A stretch of 64,000 bases of DNA from JACRCT01 sp049841135. GTDB lineage: Bacteria > Myxococcota > Myxococcia > Myxococcales > UBA5297. A program made the translations under genes and the position numbers. The notes under the pieces were generated by a model. That model was not told where the DNA came from. It ran no database searches and worked only from the letters and a program-made list of their open reading frames with translations. Below, one piece after another: positions 56,271-64,000 of the stretch (the stretch's first letter is position 1; every line of letters starts with the position of its first letter). The stretch is from assembly GCA_049841135.1 (NCBI GenBank), contig JASGHK010000008.1, forward strand, positions 1,588,614 through 1,652,613. Direction: 5' to 3'.

Positions 56271-56966
56271 ATGGCCATACTTATCGGCTGGCAGCACGAC
56301 TTTTTCTTCGGCACGCTGATGGTGCTGAGGCTGTTCGCCACTTCGATCATCCTTGGTATCGTTTTCGGATTGCTCGGGTCCACGGCGAAGTTGTCGAAGA
56401 ATCGCGCTTTCCGGTTTCTTGCGCAGGCCTATACGGTGGTCTTTCGCGGTACGCCTGAAATGGTGGTCGTGCTGTTGATGTATTTCGGCAGCGCGATCGT
56501 TCTCACGCGCATCGCGCAGATTTTCGATCCCGATGTGAAATTCGTCGACGTTCCGCCTTTCTGGGCGGGTGCCTGTGCAATCGGCCTCGTCGTCGGCGCG
56601 TACATGACCGAGACGTTTCGCGGTGCCTTCCTCAGCGTGCCGCACGGGCAGACGGAAGCGGCGGCGGCCCTTGGTCTGTCGCGGGCACAGAACTTCTTTT
56701 TCGTACGGCTGCCGCAGATGTGGCGTCTGGCCCTGCCCAATTTCGGCAATCACATGCTGACGGCCATGAAGGATACGGCGCTGATCTCCGTCATCGGCTT
56801 GCAGGAAATCGTGTTCGTGGGCCAGATGGTCACCAACCTCACCCAAAAGCCTTTCGTCGCCTTTATGATCGTTGCGCTGATCTATCTCGCGATCACGACA
56901 GTTATAACATTCATTGTCGGTGGTCTGGAGCGTTACGCCAACCGTCATATGGAGGGCGGGCGATGA
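56271..56966 (+). CDS. Polar amino-acid ABC transporter, permease 1
   Basis: HisM-type permease, 231 residues, with five or so transmembrane helices (LMVLRLFATSIILGIVFGLL, MVVVLLMYFGSAIVL, FWAGACAIGLVVGAYMTE, FVAFMIVALIYLAITTVITFIVGGL). The EAA loop that contacts the ATPase is EAAAALGLSRAQNFFFVRLPQMWRLALP. The family's FRGTPEMV near the start is present. It works in the inner membrane as a heterodimer with the next protein. The start is ATG at 56271. It overlaps the next gene by four bases (ATGA at 56963-56966), so translation is coupled. Confidence 0.92.
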   Translation: MAILIGWQHDFFFGTLMVLRLFATSIILGIVFGLLGSTAKLSKNRAFRFLAQAYTVVFRGTPEMVVVLLMYFGSAIVLTRIAQIFDPDVKFVDVPPFWAGACAIGLVVGAYMTETFRGAFLSVPHGQTEAAAALGLSRAQNFFFVRLPQMWRLALPNFGNHMLTAMKDTALISVIGLQEIVFVGQMVTNLTQKPFVAFMIVALIYLAITTVITFIVGGLERYANRHMEGGR

Positions 56967-57664
56967 GTTTCGATTTCGGCCTTATCTTTTCGAGCCTGCC
57001 GCAACTCCTGTCGGGCCTCGCGGTGACGCTGAAGCTGCTGTTTTTTTCAACGCTGATCGGTCTCGCGCTGGCCATCGTCATTCTTCTCATGCGGCTGAGC
57101 GGCAGGCAGTGGCTGATCTGGCCGGCCAAGACCTATATCTATTTCCTGCGCGGCACGCCGATCCTCGTTCAGATATTCCTCATCTATTACGGCCTGCCCC
57201 AGTTCGACGCGGTCAGGGACAGCGTCTTCTGGCCGCTGCTGCGCCAGCCGTTCTTCTGCTGCATGGTGGCTCTGGCACTCAACACTTCGGCTTATGTGTC
57301 TGAAATCCTGCGTGGCGGCGTGATGGGCGTCGACAAGGGCGTCTACGAAGCCGCCAAGGCACTGGGTCTTACCGCGCGGCAACGCTTCATCTACGTCATC
57401 TCTCCCATCGCAATCCGGATCGCGTTGCCCGCCTACGGCAACGAAATCATCTCCATGATGAAGGCGACGGCACTGGCCAGTACCGTGACCCTTCTCGACG
57501 TCACCGGCGTGGCGCGGACCATCGTTGCCGATACCTTCGCTCCCTTCGAAATCTTCATCGCGGCCGCGATCATCTATCTCGTCATGGCGTGGCTGTTCCA
57601 ACTGAGCTTCGGCGTTATCGAGGAGCGGATCGGCAGATATATGAAAAGAGAAGCATCGTCATGA
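56963..57664 (+). CDS. Polar amino-acid ABC transporter, permease 2
   Basis: HisQ/HisM-type permease, 233 residues. Transmembrane helices include LLSGLAVTLKLLFFSTLIGLALAIVILLM and IYFLRGTPILVQIFLIYYGL (FRGTP-like motif LRGTPILVQ). The EAA loop is YEAAKALGLTARQRFIYVISPIAIRIALPAYGNEI. It pairs with permease 1 to form the channel. The start is ATG at 56963, overlapping permease 1, and the stop overlaps the ATPase start (ATGA at 57661-57664). The strict coupling of all three membrane and ATPase genes shows one complex. Confidence 0.93.
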   Translation: MSFDFGLIFSSLPQLLSGLAVTLKLLFFSTLIGLALAIVILLMRLSGRQWLIWPAKTYIYFLRGTPILVQIFLIYYGLPQFDAVRDSVFWPLLRQPFFCCMVALALNTSAYVSEILRGGVMGVDKGVYEAAKALGLTARQRFIYVISPIAIRIALPAYGNEIISMMKATALASTVTLLDVTGVARTIVADTFAPFEIFIAAAIIYLVMAWLFQLSFGVIEERIGRYMKREASS

Positions 57665-58395
57665 AAGAACAGATCGTCCTGGAGGATGTCAGCAAGCGTT
57701 TCGGGTCGTTTCACGCGCTGAAGAATGTAAGCCTCACGGTACGCCAGGGAGAGAAGCTGGTGGTATGCGGTCCATCAGGGTCGGGCAAATCCACCATGAT
57801 CCGCTGTATCAACGGGCTTGAAACCCACGATGGCGGACGAATCTCCGTCAACGGAATTCTCCTTGACGGCGAGCGCAGCGCGATGGCCGTGCGCCGCGAA
57901 GTGGGTATGGTGTTCCAGAGCTTCAACCTGTTTCCGCACCTGACCATCGCCAAAAACCTGATGCTGGCCCAGCGTCTCGTCCGAAAGAGGGACAGGAAGA
58001 GTGCGCACGACATCGCGATGCGCTATCTGGAGCGCGTGCATATCGCGGATCAGGCGGACAAATATCCCATCCAGCTTTCGGGCGGCCAGCAGCAGCGTGT
58101 GGCCATCGCGCGGGCCCTGTGCATGAACCCGCAGGTCATGCTGTTCGACGAGCCGACCTCGGCGCTCGACCCGGAGATGATATCGGAAGTGCTGGATGTG
58201 ATGACCGATCTGGCGAAGGACGGAATGACGATGGTCTGTGTCACCCATGAAATGGGATTTGCCCGTTCCGTCGCCGACCAGATCGTCTTCATGGACAAGG
58301 GCGAGATCGTGAAATCCGCATCGCCCGAAGAGTTTTTTACCAATCCCAAAAGCACGCGCGCGCAGCTTTTCCTCGGACAGATTCTGAAACATTGA
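57661..58395 (+). CDS. Polar amino-acid ABC transporter, ATPase
   Basis: The 244-residue ABC ATPase powers the transporter. Walker A is GPSGSGKST (about residues 38-46), the Q-loop is MVFQSFNLFPHLT, the signature is LSGGQQQRVAIARAL, Walker B is VMLFDEPTSALDPE, and the switch His is in CVTHEMGF. All key residues are present. Length and the FQSFNLFPH stretch are typical of the HisP/GlnQ group. The start is ATG at 57661, coupled to permease 2. The IMPase-like gene begins nine bases after its stop, probably in the same operon. Confidence 0.95.
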   Translation: MKEQIVLEDVSKRFGSFHALKNVSLTVRQGEKLVVCGPSGSGKSTMIRCINGLETHDGGRISVNGILLDGERSAMAVRREVGMVFQSFNLFPHLTIAKNLMLAQRLVRKRDRKSAHDIAMRYLERVHIADQADKYPIQLSGGQQQRVAIARALCMNPQVMLFDEPTSALDPEMISEVLDVMTDLAKDGMTMVCVTHEMGFARSVADQIVFMDKGEIVKSASPEEFFTNPKSTRAQLFLGQILKH

Positions 58396-58403
58396 GAAAC
58401 GCC

Positions 58404-59189
58404 ATGACCGACCGGACAGCTTCCGAATTCCTTGCCTTCGCCGAACAGATCGCCGACGAGGGGAGGGCCATCATCAACGCAAGCCGGCAGGCCGCACCGG
58501 CAATCGACATAAAGGCGGACCAGAGTTTCGTCACGGCGACGGACCGCGCCGTCGAAACCCGGCTGCGTGAACGCATTCAGGCCGCCTATCCCTCCCATGG
58601 CATTCTGGGGGAAGAGTTCGGCACGACGCAGGCCGACAAGGAATTCGTATGGGTGCTCGATCCGATCGACGGAACCGCCGCTTTCATCGCCGGCATTCCC
58701 GTTTACGGTATCCTGATCGGTGTCGCGCGTGCTGGGAAGCCATGGCTTGGCGTTGCCGATTTTCCGGCAACCGGCGAGCGCCTGACGGGCGTTGCAGGCC
58801 AATGGGCGCTGCATGACGGGAAGCCGATCCGGTGCCGCCCCTGCGCATCGCTGAATGATGCCTATCTGACGAGTTCCAATCCCCGGTTTCTCAGCGCCGA
58901 GGAACGTGTTGCCCTGGACAGGCTGGATCGGCATGTGGCTTTCACGCAGTATGGCGGCAGTTGCTATTCCTATTGCTGTCTGGCGCGTGGGCGGACGGAT
59001 GTGGCCGTCGATGGCGGCTACGACACGTACGACCTGTTCGCGACGACGGCGATTATCGAGGGCGCTGGGGGCATCGTCACTGACTGGACCGGGCGTCCGC
59101 TGGATCTGTCATGGAAAGGGCGCGCTGTGGCCGCTGGCGACAGGCGCATCCACGAACAGGCGTTGAGGCAGCTCAACGCGGCATCCTGA
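58404..59189 (+). CDS. Inositol-monophosphatase-family phosphatase
   Basis: The 261-residue protein has the IMPase metal sites: FVTATDRAVETRLRERI (Asp of the D-x-x-V/A-E motif), GILGEEFGT (Glu), WVLDPIDGTAAFIAGIP (D-P-I-D-G-T) and a late Asp in VDGGYDTYDLFATTAIIEGAGG. The last motif, normally W-D-x-A-A-G, is here Y-D-x-F, a change seen in family members that are not inositol phosphatases, such as histidinol-phosphatases and CysQ-like enzymes. It dephosphorylates a small molecule. Its place at the end of the ABC operon suggests a phosphorylated intermediate of the imported compound. The start is ATG at 58404. Intact. Confidence 0.85.
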   Translation: MTDRTASEFLAFAEQIADEGRAIINASRQAAPAIDIKADQSFVTATDRAVETRLRERIQAAYPSHGILGEEFGTTQADKEFVWVLDPIDGTAAFIAGIPVYGILIGVARAGKPWLGVADFPATGERLTGVAGQWALHDGKPIRCRPCASLNDAYLTSSNPRFLSAEERVALDRLDRHVAFTQYGGSCYSYCCLARGRTDVAVDGGYDTYDLFATTAIIEGAGGIVTDWTGRPLDLSWKGRAVAAGDRRIHEQALRQLNAAS

Positions 59190-59231
59190 TCCGGTTTCAA
59201 GACGGTTGCAGGACACGCTCCGTATCGACGG

Positions 59232-59254
59232 CCCGGCGGTACCACGCCGCCGGG
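59232..59254 (+). terminator. Terminator after the ABC/IMPase operon
   Basis: An 8-bp stem CCCGGCGG/CCGCCGGG has a 7-base loop and is followed by AGCGGGTTTCGTTG. It lies 43 bases after the IMPase-family stop. The tail is only weakly U-rich. Confidence 0.55.
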
Positions 59255-59387
59255 AGCGGGTTTCGTTGCGCCTGCGAAGCGTTTTTCAACTGAACAAATG
59301 CGGCAAAAACAAATGGATAGAGCGGTTCTGACGGTTTCATAAATGCAGGAACCGCTTCCGGCCGACGGGAATGGTAGGAGACCTCAA

Positions 59388-62132
59388 ATGAAGAATGGTT
59401 GGCTGGAGGATATCGAGGACAGGTTCGGCATTTTGCGGCATGGAGCACCCGCCAGCACGGGAATGGTGACGGTGAGGGCCGTGGGGAAACTGCCGTTGCC
59501 GCTTCTGAGGGAAATCGGCGCGTTCACCGCGCGCCTCGATCAGGCTCTTTCCGGCGACCATGCCGCGAGCTTCAGCTGCGCGGAAATACCGGCAGGGATA
59601 TCTCCGCATCTCGACAGCGTCGATGCCGGACACCGTGCAATCATAGGGAATATAGTCGAGAATCTGGCGAAAGCGGCTGGCAGGCTGCAAAAACTTCCAG
59701 TCCAGACCATCCACGGCACACCGGATGCAGACACGATATCCGTTATTCCCGGTCTTGCCGAACCGGCACGCATCGCGGGCATCGAGGGTTTCGGCGATCT
59801 GAAAACCGCGTCGCGAATTTTCGATCTTGCCGCTACCGCGACATGCGCGGCATTCGGTGACAGCGCGCCGGAGATCGGCCTTGCGGCCATCGTGGCCGGT
59901 TATCATGAAGTCTCGCCCCTGACCGCGGACGAAGTCGATCTGCTCTGGCCTCTGGTGGGCGCGAACCTCGCATCCAGAGCGCTTCGTGGCGGCGAGACGG
60001 CGCTTGGTGCCGGTGACGGCCAATCCGCCGCGCAGGTGGCTCCGTTCTGGCACTTCCTCGAAAAAACTGCCGGACAGGATGGGCTTGTTCATGCCCGGTT
60101 ACGGGTCGCGTGCGGATTTCCTGCCACGTCGTCGTCGTCCGCCGTCCTCGCATGGCTCGATCGTAATAGGGGAAGTTTCGCACCCATATTGGACGCGGAT
60201 CTGGCACACGCGCCGGTGAAGGCGCTCTCCGTGGAGGAAAGCACGGTGCCGCGCAATCCATTTGTCTTCGGCGGGAAAGGAGCACGCAATCTGGGACGTG
60301 ACGGCACTGATGACGGTTTCTGGCTGGGACGCTATGGCGAACCACGGCTTCTCTATGTCGATACATGGACCGCGAACGACCCGGACCGGCGTCTGGACAG
60401 GCAGACGGTCTGTCCGGGGGTGGATATTTTCGCGCCGGCAGGATGTGCTGTTCATGTGCCGCTGGATGGACAGGTGGCAATGGTCAGAACAGGGCCTTCC
60501 GGCGGCCGCGTGCTCCTTCGGCACAGGCTGCCGACTGGAGAGGTGTTTTTCACCATCTATGATCGTCTCGACCCAGACTCCATCGCCCTGCTGCGGGAGG
60601 GACAAGGCGCTGACGCGGCGGCAGCTTTTGCGCGGGTCGGGTCTCCGGAGACCAATGGCGGGATGGCCGTGCATCTCCGGTTTCAACTGGCGATGTCCGT
60701 CGAAGGCTTCGGTTATGATTATCCCGATGCCGTCGACCCGGACGACAGCGCGTTCTGGCTGGCGCTATGCCCGAACCCGGCCGCGCTTCTCAATATCTCC
60801 GATGCCGCGATCGCATTCCGGCCGCTCGATACCGAGGCGCTGCTCGCCGAACGCAGGGCGCTTTTCAGCGCCAATCTCAAGCTCAGCTACCGTCGTCCCG
60901 TCACCTTTCTGCGGGGCTGGCGGCATTATCCTCTTCGACGAGATGGGGCGCACCTATCTGGATGCCTATAACAATGTTCCGCATGTCGGCCACGCGCATA
61001 CGCGCATTCGCGTCGTGGCGGCCCGGCAATTGGAGCGCATGCATTCCGATACGCGCTATCTGCATCCGTCCCAAACCGGGCTGGCGCGGCGTCTCACCTC
61101 GAAACTGCCGAAGGAACTGGATGTCTGTTTCTTCGTCAATTCAGGCTCGGAGGCAAACGAACTGGCCTTGCGTCTGGCCCGCGCCGCAAGCGGCGGCTAC
61201 GATATCGTGACGCCCGATCACGGATATCATGGCAATACGACCGGCGCGATCGACATTTCAGCCTACAAGTTCAACAAGCCCGGCATGGGCGGCCGCAAAC
61301 AGTGGGTTCATCTGGTCGATGTGGCCGATGATTATCGTGGCCGCTTCCGTCGCGACGATGGGAACCGGGCGCTCCGTTATGCCATGCAGGTGGACGACGC
61401 GCTGAGGGAAATCGAACGGACCGGCGGCAGGCTGGCGGGCTTCATAGCGGAAACGTTTCCGAGCGTGGGGGGCCAGATGATTCCGCCGCCGGGCTACCTC
61501 GCGGAAGTCTACGCGCGCATCCGTGGTCGCCGGCGGAATTTGTATTGCCGATGAGGTACAGACCGGATAGGAGCAGGCTCGGCGATTACTACTTCGGATT
61601 TGAACAGCAGGCCGTGCGGCCGGACGTCGTGGTTATGGAAAAGCCCGCTCGGCAATGGTCTATCCGATTCGGCGCTGTCATCACCACGCGGCATATCGCT
61701 GAAAAATTCGGAAGGGCCGGAATATTTCTCGACCTTCGGCGGTTCCAATCTTTCGTGCCTGATCGCCTCGGAAGTTCTGGATATCGTCGAGGACGAAGGT
61801 CTGCAAGGCAATGCCCGGATCATGGGTAATCGCCTTCTTGCGGGATTGCGGGTTCTGGCGGAAAAATATCGGATCGTCGGCGACGTCCGCGGGATCGGTC
61901 TGTTTATCGGACTCGATCTGGTTCTCGACCGCGAAAGCCGCGCTCCCGCGGCGCGGGCCGCCGATCATGTCATGAACAGGCTGCGCGATATGCGCATACT
62001 GGTCGGCGGGGAAGGCCCGGACGATAGTATCCTGAAAATAAGGCCGCCTCTTACGATCGTGGCGGAGGACGTGGATTTTCTCCTGACCGGCTCGATGAAT
62101 GCCTGAAGGAAGCCGAGCTGGCACTGAGATAA
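59388..62132 (+). CDS. Degenerate kinase-M23-class III aminotransferase fusion, phospho-lyase type (frameshifted)
   Basis: The start is ATG at 59388 with TAGGAG eight bases before it. Residues 1-210 match only the C-lobe of APH-type kinases (LLREIGAFTARLDQALSG; then IHGTPDADT where kinases have HGD, and IEGFGDLKTA where they have I-D-F-G-D), so both catalytic Asp are lost and the N-lobe is absent. Residues 290-460 are an M23/LytM-like domain (CPGVDIFAPAGCAVHVPLDGQV) with changed zinc ligands. After a frame change near 60930 comes a class III aminotransferase (LDAYNNVPHVGHAHTRI, FFVNSGSEANELALRLARA, PDHGYHGNTTGAIDIS). Further changes near 61535-61700 disturb the PLP-Lys region (VVVME/GKP). The end is near 62132. 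The kinase-M23-lyase order is known from phospho-lyases of the ethanolamine-phosphate/phosphohydroxylysine group. Confidence 0.8.
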
Positions 62133-62180
62133 GGAACGCATCCGGGACGGCACCGCCCCGGATACATCGCCTTTCGGCAG

Positions 62181-63604
62181 TCAGGCTTCCGTCACGAACT
62201 TCGTTCTCAAATAGGCTTCGAGCCCTTCGATGCCGGATTTCGGGCCGATAGTCGGATTCATTGACACGGCCGAAGGGTGTCTCGGCGGTGGATACGACCA
62301 TATGGTTGACGCCGACCATGCCGGCCTCCAGATCGGACTCGGTTCTTTTTGCCAGTGCGCCATCCCGGTGAACACGAACGAGGCGAGACCGAAGGGAAGG
62401 CTGTTGGCCCGCTCGATCACGTCGTCATAGGCGGAGAAGCTGGTTGTCGGCGCGAGAGGGCCAACGGCTCTTCGCGCATGATAACCGCGTCGTCCGGGAC
62501 GTTTCTGAGCACAGTCGGCGCATAGAAATATCCCTTGTTTCGGCCGCTCCCCTCCAAGTGCGATGTCCGCGCCCCTGGCTTTCGCATCGGATACGGTCCT
62601 GTCCATGGCGTCGAGACGCCTCGATGCGATCATCGGCCCCATCTGGACATCCTGTTCGAGGCCATTCCCGACCTTCAGTTTTCCTGCCCTTGCGATAAAG
62701 CCATCCCCACGAACGGTTCAGTAGGGATTCGTGAACGTAGAAGCGTGTCGGCGAGGTGCACACCTGTTCCCGCATTCCGAACTTGAAAGCGACGACTGTA
62801 TCGAGGGTCTTTCGAGATCGGCATCGGCATGGACGATCACCGGCGCGTGGCCGCCCAATTCCATCGTGCAGCGCTTCAGGGTATCGGCTGCCAGTTTCTG
62901 CAGACAGTTTTCCGACGGCTCGAGCCGGTCAGCGATACCTTCCTCGGGATCGGCGACGCCAGCAGCCGCGCGGATACGTCACTCGCCTCGCCGAAAACGA
63001 TATTGAGGACGCCTGCCGGCAGGCCCGGCATCCTGAAAACAACGGCCGAGCGCGATCGCGGTTCCGGGTGTTTCATTGGCCGGCTTGAGGATGATCGAGC
63101 ATCCCGCGCCGAGCGCGCCGGCGATCTTGCGGATGCAGTTGCTTGCGGGGAAGTTCCATGCCGCGAAGGCGGCGACAGGCCCCACCGGTTCCTTGAACAC
63201 CATCTGCCGGACACCGGGCATGCGCGCGGGTACGATGCGGCCATAGGCGCGCTTGCCTTCCTCGGCGTACCAGCGGGTTGCATCGGCTGAAAACTGAACC
63301 TCGCCGATCGCCTCGGCCAGCGGCTTGCCGTTTTCCATGGTCAGGACGCGGGCGATCCCGGTCTTGCGCTGCTCGATAGCTCCGCAGCTTTCTCCATGAT
63401 CGCATATCGCTGGATGGCGGTCATGTTTTTCCAAAGCCGGAATCCTCTGGCGGCAGCGGCAGGCGCTTCGTCCAGATCGTCAGCCGAGGCATGGGCAATT
63501 TCCAGCACTTCCCCGGTGGCCGGATTTATCAGTTCCTCCGTAACGCCGCCGCTGCCCTGCCGCCAATGACCGTCGATAAGGAGTTCCAATTTTTCCGTAT
63601 ACAT
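62181..63604 (-). CDS. Aldehyde dehydrogenase, succinate-semialdehyde-dehydrogenase type (many frameshifts)
   Basis: The start is ATG at 63604 (MYTEKLELLIDGHWRQGSGGVTEELINPATGEVLEIAHA) with AAGGAA upstream. Pieces in different frames give in order: RQMVFKEPVGPVAAFAAWNFPASNCIRKIAGALGAGCSIILKPANETP; GLPAGVLNIVFGEASDVSARLLASPIPRKVSLTGS; MELGGHAPVIVHADADLE with the catalytic Glu region; MREQVCTSPTRFYVHESL with the catalytic Cys; DAMDRTVSDAKARGADIALGG; and finally YDDVIERANSLPFGLASFVFTG to GIEGLEAYLRTKFVTEA at 62181. The order and residues fit an NAD(P)-dependent ALDH of about 475 residues. It would oxidise the aldehyde made by the neighbouring phospho-lyase. At least six frame errors make the sequence unreliable. 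Confidence 0.8.
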
Positions 63605-63713
63605 ATGTCGCGTTCCTTCGGATGCTTTCATCAAGCGCGCCGGATTTTCGATCTCCTGCCATCGCGCCGCCGACGCGGCCGCGGATGCCGCGATAAAAAG
63701 CAGCGATCCCTCT

Positions 63714-63742
63714 TTGACTTGTACATTGTTATACACTATCCT
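63714..63742 (+). promoter_or_regulatory. GntR promoter with operator dyad
   Basis: TTGACT (63714-63719) and TATCCT (63737-63742) are 17 bases apart, a sigma-70-like promoter facing the GntR gene. The spacer holds the dyad TGTACATTGTTATACA (63720-63735; TGTA and TACA half-sites), typical of GntR-family operators. It lies between the ALDH and GntR starts, so it may control both. Confidence 0.55.
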
Positions 63743-63748
63743 GTCGAC

Positions 63749-64000
63749 ATGATTTTAGATCGGACCCACAAATTATCAATCGCCATTCCTGAGAACCTCG
63801 CGGGACGGTGCGGAGGAGGAGATCATCTTCGGCGCCCTGAAATCCCGAGAACGACTCACCGAGGAAATGTCGCCGAGCGTTACGGCGTCAGCCGCTCGCC
63901 AGTCCGGGAGGCGATGCGCCTTCTGGAGAAGTGCTGTTCGGATTCCATCTTGTTCCCTATTAACCTTAGCAATACGCAACTGAACCAAGTAGAGGCAAAA
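63749..64000 (+). CDS. GntR-family regulator, N-terminal part (frameshifted)
   Basis: The start is ATG at 63749. The first frame gives RTHKLSIAIPENLAGR; another frame gives EEEIIFGALKSRERLTEEM, the usual helix 1 and wing of FadR/VanR-type GntR proteins. The first frame returns with AERYGVSRSPVREAMRLLEK, the classical recognition helix. Two indels, near 63795 and 63865, explain the switch. The ligand-binding domain lies beyond the right edge. The last 60 bases are more AT-rich and do not continue like a GntR protein, so the end of the contig may be unreliable. It is divergent from the ALDH gene it probably regulates. Confidence 0.75.
   Translation, partial: MILDRTHKLSIAIPENLAGRCGGGDHLRRPEIPRTTHRGNVAERYGVSRSPVREAMRLLEKCCSDSILFPINLSNTQLNQVEAK

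Noticed and set aside
50375..63604. Ectoine/hydroxyectoine catabolism cluster
   Set aside because: An OCD protein, an ABC importer, an aminotransferase, an ALDH and a GntR regulator are shared, but EutA/EutB/EutD/EutE-type and DoeA/DoeB-type genes are absent and the phospho-lyase fusion and IMPase do not fit.
50340..64000. Genomic island acquired by a myxobacterium
   Set aside because: No integrase, tRNA, att repeat or transposase, genes cut mid-frame at the join, and no return to myxobacterial sequence on the right. A chimeric contig is simpler, though not proven.

Overview
The window is two unlike pieces of DNA joined near position 50,350. Positions 1 to about 50,345 are very GC-rich and look like a myxobacterium (Myxococcota, formerly Deltaproteobacteria). 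The reasons are four Ser/Thr protein kinases or kinase-like proteins in 50 kb, a sigma factor lying between two kinases, many lipoproteins, secreted proteases with Cys-rich repeat tails, and a MYXO-CTERM-like C-terminus on an M64 peptidase. Positions from about 50,375 to the end have lower GC and look like an alphaproteobacterium of the Rhizobiales (Brucella/Ochrobactrum/Agrobacterium type). They carry a compact amine or amino-acid uptake and catabolism cluster. At the join a myxobacterial gene has lost its 5' end and an ornithine-cyclodeaminase-family gene has lost its 3' end. The simplest reading is a chimeric metagenomic or long-read contig, not one genome.

Layout of the myxobacterial part. 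1-8.7 kb: secreted polysaccharide-lyase-like N-terminus, Omp85-type barrel, thioesterase, PilZ-like and SnoaL-like proteins, and a lipoprotein translationally coupled to a large secreted M64 peptidase. 8.7-20.3 kb: methionyl-tRNA synthetase (metG), AraC/GyrI regulator, lipoproteins, alpha/beta hydrolase, PlsC acyltransferase, a two-repeat arrestin-like protein, an aspartyl protease with PDZ, and a Cys-rich lipoprotein. 20.3-25.6 kb: signalling cluster on the minus strand (zinc-finger/kinase/TPR protein, sigma factor, second kinase), with three long-armed intergenic hairpins in or next to it. 26-38 kb: transglutaminase-TPR lipoprotein, YkgJ protein, cyclic-nucleotide-binding protein, hybrid histidine kinase, TPR protein, hydrolases. 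38-50 kb: papain-family protease with Ig, Cys-rich and lamin-tail domains, methyltransferases, pseudokinase, esterases, NrtR-like Nudix protein, YgjV/GNAT protein, and a kinase with two PEGA domains.

Layout of the alphaproteobacterial part. An OCD-family gene diverges from an XRE-cupin regulator, followed by a class V aminotransferase and a LuxR regulator. A class I aminotransferase diverges from a four-gene polar amino-acid ABC operon that continues into an IMPase-family phosphatase. Then come a fused degenerate-kinase/M23/class III aminotransferase (phospho-lyase type) and an aldehyde dehydrogenase divergent from a GntR regulator. Together they suggest import of an amine or amino acid, PLP-dependent conversion to an aldehyde and oxidation to an acid; this pathway is inference.

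Sequence quality: many otherwise convincing genes are broken by single-base frameshifts, about one per 3 kb in the myxobacterial part and far more often after about 60.9 kb. This fits uncorrected long-read indels better than real pseudogenes. Coordinates of such genes span all fragments. No rRNA, tRNA, CRISPR array or insertion sequence was recognised.
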